This document shows positions 43,141 to 51,190 of a stretch of DNA of 64,000 bases, in pieces (positions within the stretch are counted from its first letter, which is position 1; every line of letters starts with the position of its first letter). The position numbers and the translations under genes were made by a program. Under the pieces are notes generated by a model that worked only from the letters and a program-made list of their open reading frames with translations, was not told the origin of the DNA and did not search any database. Source of the stretch: JAMXLO01 sp963799415. GTDB taxonomy: Bacteria; Pseudomonadota; Alphaproteobacteria; Acetobacterales; Acetobacteraceae. The stretch lies in NCBI GenBank assembly GCA_963799415.1, contig CAWCXI010000025.1, positions 248,001 through 312,000 of the forward strand, written 5' to 3'.

Positions 43141-44509
43141 GTGACATCCGACACACGCCTGATCGTCTTCATTAATGCCGCGCATGGCTTCACCCACTAT
43201 TCGCTGCTGATCCTGCCGACCGCGGTGCTGGCGATGGCGGTACCGGATGGGCGGTTCGGCGACGCGTATGGGCCGATCCTGGCACTCGCCACGGGGATGT
43301 TCCTGCTCTACGGACTTTTCTCGCTGCCGCAGGGGTGGATTGCGCAGCGCGTTGGCCGGCCGGTGCTGATAACCTAGTTCTTTCTCGGCACCGGCCTCTC
43401 CATGGCGGCGACCGCGTTTGCCGGCTCGCCGATAGTGTTGGCGATCACGCTCGCAGCGACCGGGCTTTTCGCGGCGATCTACCATCCGATCGGCACCGCC
43501 ATGCTGGTCGACGCCTCCGGTGACAAGCCGGGCCGCGCCATCGGCGTGAACGGCGTGTTCGGCGATCTGGGAGTGGCATTGGCATCGATGGTGACCGCGT
43601 TGCTGGCCACCCAGGCCGGCTGGCGCACCGCCTTCCTGCTGCCGGGCCTCGCCTGCGCCGCGCTGGGCCTTGCGTGGCTGCGTCTGCCGGCCCCCGAATC
43701 CATAGTCCGACGTGGAGCGCGGCCGTTTCGCGAAATCCCGCGCCATCTGGTGCGCCGCGCGGCGGTCGTACTGCTGCTGATCGCGATCGTCTCCGGCTTT
43801 GGTGTTCAACGCCTTCACGCTGCTGCTGCCGAAGCTGATGGAAGAGTGGCTCGGCGATGATCCACGCATGCTGCCGCTGGTGGGATCGGCGGCCTTTCTC
43901 GCCACGCTGTGTGGCGCGCTCACCCAGTTCACCGTCGGTCGGATGATCGATCGAATGACGCTGAAACGCGTATTCCTGCCGGTGAGCGCATTGCTGGTCC
44001 CGGCCCTGGTGGCTGTGTCCTATGCGCACGGCTGGATCGTGGTGCCGATGGCCGCGTTGGTGGCGACCGCAATCTTCGGTCAAGTGACGGTGAATGAGAC
44101 GATGACCGCGCGCTATCTCTCTCCCGCTTTGCGGACGCGCATGTACTCGGTGCGGTTTTTCGTCGGCTTTCTCGGTGCCGCGGCAGCTGCCCCGGTGGTT
44201 GCATGGCTGCACGAGCGTACCGGCAGTCTGGCCGTGGTGACATTGGTCATGGCGGGCTTCGGCGTCGTGACCCTGGGGTGCGCTCTGGCATTCCCGGATC
44301 GCAAGGAGGAACTGCGGGCGACGTCGAAGCAGTCGGGGCGGCGGCTGAAAATGAACGAAATGCCCGCACATGCGTTCTTGTCATTTGAGGATGACAAGAA
44401 CCGGCGCGGGAGATTCGATCGATGTCAGCCAGCAGTGCGGCGCAATCCACAGGGCAAGTGTCGTTTCTCAGCGAGCAGGAGCATCGGGCGCAGCTGCGTC
44501 GCGCGGTGA
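43141..44509 (+). pseudogene. MFS transporter broken by a TAG stop and a frameshift
   Basis: A YhfC/FsrR-style MFS protein begins with VTSDTRLIVFINAAHGFTHYSLLILPTAVLAM from a GTG. An in-frame TAG at 43375-43377 splits it after RVGRPVLIT; the frame then continues as FFLGTGLSMAATAFAG. Near 43797 one extra base shifts the frame to VFNAFTLLLPKLMEEWLGDD. The last conserved part ends near LGCALAFPDRKEEL; the remaining frame overlaps the next gene's start and is probably not original. Nonsense plus frameshift, beside a damaged regulator, argues for real decay. Confidence 0.75.
44375..44400. promoter_or_regulatory. perfect 10-base palindrome before the MHS permease
   Basis: TTCTTGTCAT and ATGACAAGAA are exact reverse complements around a six-base loop, ending 21 bases before the ATG at 44422. 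It may be an operator or an mRNA hairpin controlling the permease. Confidence 0.5.
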
Positions 44510-45810
44510 TCGCCTCGACCATCGGCACGACAATCGAATGGTACGACTTCTTCCTCTATAGCACCGTCACCGGCCTTGTCTTCGCGAAGCTCTACTTTCC
44601 GCGTTCGGACCCTCTGGTCGGCACGCTGGAGGCGTTCGCGATCTACGCCGTCGGTTTCGCCGCGCGGCCGATCGGCGCGGCGATCTTCGGCCATTGGGGC
44701 GACCGGCTCGGACGCAAGTCGGCGCTGATCGCGACTTTGATGCTGATGGGTATCGCGACTTTCCTGGTGGGCCTGGTGCCGACCTACGCCAGCATCGGTA
44801 TCTGGGGGGCGGTCCTGCTCACAGTGCTGCGTTTCGTTCAGGGCATCGGCGTCGGTGGCGAGTGGGGAGGTTCGGTGCTGCTGTCGATGGAATGGGCGCG
44901 CACCAGCCACCATCGCGGCTTCGTCGCATCCTGGCCGCAGTTCGGCGTGCCGTCGGGGCTGTTTCTCGCCAATCTCGCAGTGCTGGCATTCAGCTCGCTG
45001 TCAGGCGACGCGTTCTCCACCTGGGGCTGGCGGGTGCCGTTCCTGATCAGCATCGTGCTGGTCGCGATCGGTTTGTGGATCCGTCTCGGCATCCTGGAGA
45101 CGCCGACATTCCGTCGCCTGGTTAAACAGAACCGGATCGAGCGCGCACCGGTCGCCGAGGTGTTCCGCCTTCAGGCGAAGGAGATCTTCCTCAGCGCATT
45201 CGTGCGGATGGCGGAGCAGGCACCGTTCTACATCTTCACCGCGTTCGTGTTCGCCTATGGTGTAGGAACCTTGAAGGTGTCACGCGACCTGCTGCTGGCT
45301 TCTGTGTTGGTGGCCTCGGTGGTGTCGTTCTTCTCGATCCCGATCGCTGGCCATCTGTCGGACAGATTCGGGCGCAGGCGGGTGTATATCATCGGCGCCG
45401 TCGTCACGGGTGTGTTCGGCTGGATCTACTTTGGGCTGCTCGATACGCTGATGCCGTTCTGGATCTTTGTTGCGATCGTGGTGTCGCTGATCCCGCACGA
45501 CATCATGTATGGACCGCAGGCGGCATTGATCGCCGAGAGCTTCACCGGACGGCTGCGCTACACTGGCGCGTCGATCGGCTACCAGCTTGCCTCGATCATC
45601 GCCGGCGGTCCGGCACCACTGATCGCCGCCGCGCTGTTTGCCGCATATCGATCCTGGGTCGCGATCGCTGTCTACATCACCGTATGTGCGGTGATCAGCG
45701 TCGTCGCTGCGGCGCTTATGCAAGACTATACCGGCAAGGACATATCGGAGGAGTACGCGTTCGGCGAAGAGGAGGCGTCGTACGACCCCGCCTCCAATCC
45801 GAGCCGCTGA
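44422..45810 (+). CDS. MFS transporter, metabolite:H+ symporter (MHS) family
   Basis: A 462-residue 12-helix permease. RAVIASTIGTTIEWYDFFLYSTVTGLVF is the diagnostic MHS first helix (ShiA, KgtP, CitH, ProP group), followed by GHWGDRLGRKSALIATLMLMGIATFLVGLVPTY and VQGIGVGGEWGGSVLL. It imports an organic acid or zwitterion. It converges with no gap on the citrate-synthase-family gene, so a di- or tricarboxylate is a plausible but unproven substrate. Confidence 0.9.
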   Translation: MSASSAAQSTGQVSFLSEQEHRAQLRRAVIASTIGTTIEWYDFFLYSTVTGLVFAKLYFPRSDPLVGTLEAFAIYAVGFAARPIGAAIFGHWGDRLGRKSALIATLMLMGIATFLVGLVPTYASIGIWGAVLLTVLRFVQGIGVGGEWGGSVLLSMEWARTSHHRGFVASWPQFGVPSGLFLANLAVLAFSSLSGDAFSTWGWRVPFLISIVLVAIGLWIRLGILETPTFRRLVKQNRIERAPVAEVFRLQAKEIFLSAFVRMAEQAPFYIFTAFVFAYGVGTLKVSRDLLLASVLVASVVSFFSIPIAGHLSDRFGRRRVYIIGAVVTGVFGWIYFGLLDTLMPFWIFVAIVVSLIPHDIMYGPQAALIAESFTGRLRYTGASIGYQLASIIAGGPAPLIAAALFAAYRSWVAIAVYITVCAVISVVAAALMQDYTGKDISEEYAFGEEEASYDPASNPSR

Positions 45811-46905
45811 TCAGGCGCGCGGCATCGGCCCGACATACTCCGATTGCGGACGAATGAGCCGCCCGCCCGCCTTCTGCTCCAGCGCGTGCGCGATCCACCC
45901 CACCACGCGCGCCACTGCGAAGGCGCCGGTGAATGCATCGCGCGTCAGGCCGAGCGCCTCCAACAGCAGAGCGGTGTAGAACTCATGGTTGGTCTGCAGC
46001 GAGCGGGCCGGCTTGCGCTTTTCAAGCACCGCGAGCGCTGCCTGTTCGACTGCCTCCGCGTAGCGCAGCCGCCCGGCGTCGCGGCCCAATCTCGATACAA
46101 CCGCCTTCACCACGTCGCAGCGCGGGTCCCGCACGCGGTACATCCTGTGGCCGAAGCCCATCAGCCTATCGCCGTGCATCACCGCCGCGTCCAGCCAGTT
46201 CTCGGCATTCTCGACCGGGCCGATCGCGTCGAGCATATCGAGCACCGGACCCGGCGCGCCGCCATGCAGCGGACCCTTCAGGGCGCACAGCGCGGCGGTC
46301 ACGGCATCGGTGAGGCTCGCCTGTGTGGACGCCGCGACGCGTGCGGCGAACGTCGATGCGTTCAGCCCATGATCGACCGAGCAAAGTAAGTACGTCTCCA
46401 ATGCGTCCACGTCCTCCGGTGCCGGTGGGACACCCTTCAGCATCCGCAGGAAATCGGCTGTATGACCAATTCCCGCGTCCGGTGGGACCGGGTACTGACC
46501 GCTGCGAATACGGATCGCAGCGGCCAGTCCCACGGCGACCGTCGCGGTCAGCAGCAGCTGCGCGTCATCGGCATCGTCGGGGACACTCGCCAACAGCAGT
46601 CGGACCGCCGCCAATGGTGGCAGGCGCCCCGCGGCCGGCAGCAGGTCTCGGATGCGCTGGAACGCAAGCTCGCGCGCCACGCCCAGGTCGCGTCGCAGCG
46701 ATGCCTCGTTCAAGGCACGATCGACGAAGTCCTGCCACAGCAGGCCGGTCAGCCACTCGAAGCTGCGCTTGCCTGCGATGTCCTGCAGGTAATGGCCGCG
46801 CAGGATCAGCACGCCTGCGTCACCATCGACCTTGCTCAGCACGGTCCCCGCCGCGACCACATTCTCCAGGCCGTCAGCAACATTGCTCGTCTCGCCACGT
46901 GGCAT
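45811..46905 (-). CDS. citrate synthase-family enzyme
   Basis: 364 residues. An N-terminal short segment (AAGTVLSKVDGDAGVLILRGHYLQDIA) precedes the two-domain CS fold. The three active-site positions are His179 (VDHGLNAST), His253 (GFGHRMYRVRDPR) and Glu308 (TNHEFYTALLLEALGL), where most citrate synthases have Asp. GPLHGGAPGPVLDML is the second substrate loop. AAGGAGGG precedes the ATG at 46905. It may condense an acyl-CoA with a 2-oxoacid, or lyse the product. It is divergent from a related protein with a DNA-binding domain. Confidence 0.83.
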   Translation of the reverse strand: MPRGETSNVADGLENVVAAGTVLSKVDGDAGVLILRGHYLQDIAGKRSFEWLTGLLWQDFVDRALNEASLRRDLGVARELAFQRIRDLLPAAGRLPPLAAVRLLLASVPDDADDAQLLLTATVAVGLAAAIRIRSGQYPVPPDAGIGHTADFLRMLKGVPPAPEDVDALETYLLCSVDHGLNASTFAARVAASTQASLTDAVTAALCALKGPLHGGAPGPVLDMLDAIGPVENAENWLDAAVMHGDRLMGFGHRMYRVRDPRCDVVKAVVSRLGRDAGRLRYAEAVEQAALAVLEKRKPARSLQTNHEFYTALLLEALGLTRDAFTGAFAVARVVGWIAHALEQKAGGRLIRPQSEYVGPMPRA

Positions 46906-46966
46906 GTGCGCCCTCCTTGGCTGGTTGACGCTGCGATGGCATACATTGGGAACACGTTCGTCAATC

Positions 46967-46983
46967 TTGATCAATTGAATCAA
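46967..46983. promoter_or_regulatory. inverted repeat at the start of the HTH-citrate synthase gene
   Basis: TTGATCAATTGAATCAA: arms TTGAT and ATCAA around seven bases, itself containing TTGATCAA and CAATTG. It ends one base before the ATG at 46985, so a bound protein would block initiation. No Shine-Dalgarno sequence is visible for that gene. Confidence 0.5.
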
Positions 46984-46984
46984 T

Positions 46985-48217
46985 ATGCCAGCCGATGATG
47001 TAGCCCCTGCCGCACGATGGCTGACCACCGCCGATGCCACCGCAAGCCTCGGCGTGTCGCGCCAGACGATCTATGCGTACGTTAGCCGCGGCCGCATCGG
47101 GGTGACCGCTGCGCCAGACGATCCGCGGCGCAGCCTGTATGATGCGGCCGATGTCCGCCGGCTCGCCGAGCGCAATCGGAGTGGGCGCAGCAGGCGCGCC
47201 GTGGCCGCCTCAACGATAAGCTGGGGGGAACCGATCCTGGTTTCCGCCATCACCCGCATTCAAGGCGGCCGGCTGGAGTACCGCGGCAAGGATGCGATCG
47301 CGCTGTCCGCGACTGCGACGCTTGAAGCCGTGGCCGAACTGCTTTGGCAGGCGGAGACGCTGCCGCGGCCCCGGTCACAGCATGACTGGCCGCGAGCACG
47401 CGCCGCGGCGGGTGTTGCCGAGAGGTGCATCGCCGCGATGGCGGATCTCGCGATGGCAGGTCGCTGGACTGGCAGGGTGGAGAATGTGCTGCCGGATGCC
47501 ATGCGCATTCTCGACCGCATGGCCTGGGCGGCGGCTGGCCTGCCTGGCGTCACCGTCCAACCGTCGGCACTACCATTGCATGATCGGCTGGCGTCGGCGT
47601 GGGGCGCTGGGCCGAAGGCTGCCGACCTGATCCGGCGCGCCCTGGTGCTGACGGCGGATCACGAGCTCAACGCCTCAACCTACGCCACGCGGGTCGTGGC
47701 ATCGACCCGAGCGCCGCTCGGTGCCTGCGTACTTGCCGGTCTGACCGCGCTGGTCGGTCCGCTGCACGGCGGCATGACCAACGAGGTTCGTCATCTGCTT
47801 GCCGATCCCCTCGTCGCCGCTGATCCTTCAGGTGCCATCGCCGTCCGGCTGGCGCGCGGCGAACGGATCCCCGCCTTCGGCCATCCGCTCTACCCAGACG
47901 GCGATCCGCGAGCCGCCGCGCTGCTGTCCCGCATCCAACCAGCTCCGCGTGCCCGCCGTCTGGTCGAGGCGATGAAGTCGATGACCGGCATCCAACCCAA
48001 CATCGATTTCGCGCTGCTGATGCTGGAGGAGCGCCTGCGTCTGCCGACCGGCGCCGCCTTTGCCGTATTCGCTGTCGGACGCACAGTCGGCTGGATCGCG
48101 CACGCACTGGAACAGTGGCTCGACGGCACCTTGATCCGCCCGCGCGCCGTTTATCCGGAGGTAGCAGGATACCCGTCGACCTCTCCTGCTGCCGGGAGAG
48201 GCGTCAAGGAAATCTAG
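46985..48217 (+). CDS. helix-turn-helix / citrate synthase fusion protein
   Basis: 410 residues. Residues 12-65 form an excisionase/MerR-like HTH (WLTTADATASLGVSRQTIYAYVSRGRIG...RRSLYDAADVRRLAERN). Residues about 78-400 are a citrate-synthase domain with His226 (TADHELNAST), His300 (PAFGHPLYPDGDPR) and Asp341 (PNIDFALLML) all kept, plus GPLHGGMTNEVRHLL and VGRTVGWIAHALEQ. It is read divergently from the second citrate synthase gene. The simplest idea is a regulator that senses an acyl-CoA or 2-oxoacid through an enzyme-derived domain; enzymatic activity is also possible. The last ATG-distal codons overlap the convergent OmpA gene by four bases. Confidence 0.85.
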   Translation: MPADDVAPAARWLTTADATASLGVSRQTIYAYVSRGRIGVTAAPDDPRRSLYDAADVRRLAERNRSGRSRRAVAASTISWGEPILVSAITRIQGGRLEYRGKDAIALSATATLEAVAELLWQAETLPRPRSQHDWPRARAAAGVAERCIAAMADLAMAGRWTGRVENVLPDAMRILDRMAWAAAGLPGVTVQPSALPLHDRLASAWGAGPKAADLIRRALVLTADHELNASTYATRVVASTRAPLGACVLAGLTALVGPLHGGMTNEVRHLLADPLVAADPSGAIAVRLARGERIPAFGHPLYPDGDPRAAALLSRIQPAPRARRLVEAMKSMTGIQPNIDFALLMLEERLRLPTGAAFAVFAVGRTVGWIAHALEQWLDGTLIRPRAVYPEVAGYPSTSPAAGRGVKEI

Positions 48218-48750
48218 CTCCCGGTATTGACCACCTGCACGCGACGGTTCCGCGGCTCCGGTGTCTGTTCCGGTGTGGGAACCAGCAATCCATCGACTCC
48301 CATTCCGACCGCCTGCATGTGACCGCGCTCAATATGGAAATTGTCGACCAGATAGGCCACGACGGCCTCCGCGCGCCGATCCGACAGTTCCTTGTTGTAC
48401 GCGCGGCTGCCGACAGTATCGGTGTGCCCCTCGATGCGGAAACGGTAGGAGGCGAGCGTTCGGTCGCTCAGCGCCTTGCCCAGCTTGTCGAGGGTCTCTG
48501 TCGCCTGGGGCGCGAGTTCCGCCGATCCGGTCGCGAACTCCACGGTCAGGCTGACCGATGGCGCAGTTGGTCGCTGGGCCTGCGCTCCCTGCCCACCGAC
48601 CGGAGCCAGACGGATGCCGCGCTGAACCCCAGGCGTCAGCGACTTCAGGATTTCGTCGGTGCCGGGATTCTGCTGCGCCAAACCTGTCTCGGGCAGGACG
48701 ATGCTGGTGGCGAGCATAGCAGATGCAGCCAATACGGCAGAGGTGCGCAC
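48214..48750 (-). CDS. OmpA-family peptidoglycan-binding protein
   Basis: 178 residues. The signal peptide has hydrophobic residues 5-19 and a cleavage site near GLA-QQ. A DEILKSLTPGVQRG segment is followed by an OmpA C-terminal domain (VEFATGSAELAPQATETLDKLGKALSD...FRIEGHTDTVGSRAYNKELSDRRAEAVVAYLV) with the GHTD-x(12-16)-L-S-x-x-R-A motif that grips diaminopimelate. It anchors the envelope to the wall. Confidence 0.88.
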   Translation of the reverse strand: MRTSAVLAASAMLATSIVLPETGLAQQNPGTDEILKSLTPGVQRGIRLAPVGGQGAQAQRPTAPSVSLTVEFATGSAELAPQATETLDKLGKALSDRTLASYRFRIEGHTDTVGSRAYNKELSDRRAEAVVAYLVDNFHIERGHMQAVGMGVDGLLVPTPEQTPEPRNRRVQVVNTGS

Positions 48751-48850
48751 GGCAGGCTCCTTCGGCGGGAATTCATATCGCTATAGCATGAAAGCCGCCC
48801 GCACCGCGTGGAAATGGCCTAACCTTAATCCGCTAATTTCCAGCTCAAAC

Positions 48851-50632
48851 TCATCCGTTGCCGCCGTTCGCGGCCGCCAGTTCGGTCTGCACCAGTTCGC
48901 CGGGCTTGCCTTCCTCGCGGCGCAGCACGAGGTGGCGCTCGTGGAATGCGGCAACCGACGGCCGATGCGCAATGGAGACCAGGTTCGTGTTCGGCAGTCT
49001 CGCCTTGAGCGTGCGGTACAGATCGGCTTCGGCCTCAGGATCGAGACTGGCGGTGGCCTCGTCCAGGAACAGCCACTCGGGCTTCGTCAACAGCGCCCGC
49101 GCCAGCGCGACACGCTGCTGCTCGCCGCCGGACAGCTGCTGCGCCCAATGCTCGTCGTCATCCAGCCGCGGAACGAACTGACCAAGGCCGGCATCCACCA
49201 GCGCGCGGTCGATGTCTTCGCGACTATAGGTGTCGTGTGGATGTGGATAGGTGATCACGTGCCGCAGCGTGCCCAGCGGAATGTATGGCCGCTGCGGCAG
49301 GAACAGGCAGCGCTCGACGGGCCGCCGCACGTGCCCGTGACCGAACGGCCAGATGCCAGCCAGCACGCGGAATAAGGTGGACTTGCCGGAACCAGAACGG
49401 CCAGTGATGACGACGGAGTGGCCGGGTTCGAGCACAAGGTCGGCGTCGGTAAGGAGCTTCGTTCCGTTCGGCAGCTCGATGCTGGTATCTCGCATCTGCA
49501 CCGACCCCTCGGGCGAATCGGCCAACGTCAGCCCGGTGCCGAACGCGGCGCGCGCGGCGATAACGGCACGATGGAACGTGGTCAATCGTTCGACGATCGC
49601 GTGCCATTGCGCGAGGCTGGCATACTGGCCGATGAACCATGACAGTGCGTCCTGAACCCTGCCGAAGGCGCCGGCGGTTTGCGTCAGTCCGCCCAGCGGG
49701 ATCTGGCCAGAGAAGAAACGCGGAGCAGCGACGATGAAAGGAAAGATGACCGCCACCTGGTCGTAGCCGGCAGTGAGCGCGTTCAGCATTTTGGTGCGCT
49801 GCATGATCGCCCACCAGTTGCCGATGACGCTGTGGAAGCGAAGGCCAAGTAGGCTTTTCTCCTCGGCTTCGCCGCTGTACAGCGCGATGCCTTCCATGTT
49901 CTCGCGCACCCGCACCAAGCTGTAGCGGAAGTCCGCCTCGACACGCTGCTGGCGGAACCGCAGCGAGGCAAGGGGACGGCCGACAAGGTGGGTCAGCCAT
50001 GTGCCGACGATGGCATACACCAGCGCGACCCAGACCATGTAGCCGGGGATGCTGATGCCGAACAGCGTAATGGTGCCGGAAAGCGACCACAGGATGCCAA
50101 GAAAGCTGAACAGCGTAATGACGTTCGCCAGCAGGCTGATGCCGAGCGTGAGCGTGTTGTCGACGAAGTCGCGAATGTCCTCGGCGATGCGCTGATCAGG
50201 GTTGTCAGTGCCGACGGCTGCGCGGTCGGCCGTAAGGCTGATGCGATAATAGGCGCGGTCAGCCAGCCATTCATCGAGGAAGCGCACGGTCAGCCAGCGA
50301 CGCCAGCGGATCTGCAGCCATTGCGAGAGATAGGTGTAGTAGACGGCGACCAGGATATAGACTGCGGCAATCTCGCAGAATCCGGGCATGAAGCCGCTCG
50401 GTGTGCGGCGGTAGACGAACAACAGCCCGAAGAACGCCGAAAAATCCTTGTCCTGGAGGGAGTTGAAGAACTCGCGATTCCAGAAGCTCAAAATCACCGT
50501 CATGCCGACCAGCAACAGCCGGAGCGACACGATCGACAACAGCAGCCCCCAGGCCGACCACTTCTCCTCGGAACGATAGTACGGCCTGGAGAGATGCCAG
50601 ACGTCGCGAAGGAATTGCCTGAGTTTCGGCAT
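48851..50632 (-). CDS. ABC transporter, SbmA/BacA-like membrane domain fused to ATPase
   Basis: A 593-residue protein of the ABC_membrane_2 family (Rv1819c, YddA, BclA group). The N terminus FLRDVWHLSRPYYRSEEKWSAWGLLLSIVSLRLLLVGMTVILSFWNREFFNSLQDKD is diagnostic, as is QRIAEDIRDFVDNTLTLGISLL. The ATPase has Walker A ITGRSGSGKST, FLPQRPYIPLGTLRHVI, signature QQLSGGEQQRVALARALL and Walker B WLFLDEATASLDP. Relatives move cobalamin, bleomycin or antimicrobial peptides. It is eight bases downstream of the DUF1499 gene, which is on the same strand. Confidence 0.88.
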   Translation of the reverse strand: MPKLRQFLRDVWHLSRPYYRSEEKWSAWGLLLSIVSLRLLLVGMTVILSFWNREFFNSLQDKDFSAFFGLLFVYRRTPSGFMPGFCEIAAVYILVAVYYTYLSQWLQIRWRRWLTVRFLDEWLADRAYYRISLTADRAAVGTDNPDQRIAEDIRDFVDNTLTLGISLLANVITLFSFLGILWSLSGTITLFGISIPGYMVWVALVYAIVGTWLTHLVGRPLASLRFRQQRVEADFRYSLVRVRENMEGIALYSGEAEEKSLLGLRFHSVIGNWWAIMQRTKMLNALTAGYDQVAVIFPFIVAAPRFFSGQIPLGGLTQTAGAFGRVQDALSWFIGQYASLAQWHAIVERLTTFHRAVIAARAAFGTGLTLADSPEGSVQMRDTSIELPNGTKLLTDADLVLEPGHSVVITGRSGSGKSTLFRVLAGIWPFGHGHVRRPVERCLFLPQRPYIPLGTLRHVITYPHPHDTYSREDIDRALVDAGLGQFVPRLDDDEHWAQQLSGGEQQRVALARALLTKPEWLFLDEATASLDPEAEADLYRTLKARLPNTNLVSIAHRPSVAAFHERHLVLRREEGKPGELVQTELAAANGGNG

Positions 50633-50639
50633 GAAGCAG

Positions 50640-51122
50640 CTATCTCTCGTCAGGGTGGTTGAATCGGGTGCGCAGATCGGCGAGCCAGCCGTCCAGACGG
50701 CGGCGATTTACGCCGAGGTCGGAATAGCCGTACACGCTGCGTGAATACAGCACCAGCGTGCTGTGGTCCGCCCCCGCCTCGCTGACCTGAGCCGCGATCA
50801 GGTCGGGAAAATTGAACACGGCGCTGCGGGCGACGAAATGGGCCTGCAGCACCGCCGGATACTCGGCCGCCAGAAATGTCCGCGGCTGCGCGGCGGCCAT
50901 GGTGATCAAGCCGGCATAAAGACGAGACGCGGGGACCGGGAAGACCGGCGCGACGACATCAGGGGCAGGTTCGTTCCCCGCCGGAGCCGCGAGCGCGGTG
51001 TTCGGGCTGGCTGGCCGCTGGATGTGGCTCAGATCTATCAGTTGCGGGGTCGGTAAACCTCCTGCGCCGGTAGCGGCGCAGGCCGGCAACACGAACCCGA
51101 CAAGCCAGGCGAGCGGAGTCAT
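50640..51122 (-). CDS. DUF1499-family lipoprotein
   Basis: 160 residues. The signal sequence ends in a lipobox LPAC (12-15). A proline-rich linker leads to the DUF1499 core (RLYAGLITMAAAQPRTFLAAEYPAVLQAHFVARSAVFNFPDLIAAQVSEAGADHSTLVLYSRSVYGYSDLGVNRRRLDGWLADLRTRF). The function of the family is unknown. It lies directly upstream of the BacA-like transporter. Confidence 0.8.
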   Translation of the reverse strand: MTPLAWLVGFVLPACAATGAGGLPTPQLIDLSHIQRPASPNTALAAPAGNEPAPDVVAPVFPVPASRLYAGLITMAAAQPRTFLAAEYPAVLQAHFVARSAVFNFPDLIAAQVSEAGADHSTLVLYSRSVYGYSDLGVNRRRLDGWLADLRTRFNHPDER

Positions 51123-51190
51123 CCCGACGGAATGGCGCGGATCACTCGCCACGGCAAGTTTCTCCGCGCTTACCGTCTGTTCATTGCGCT

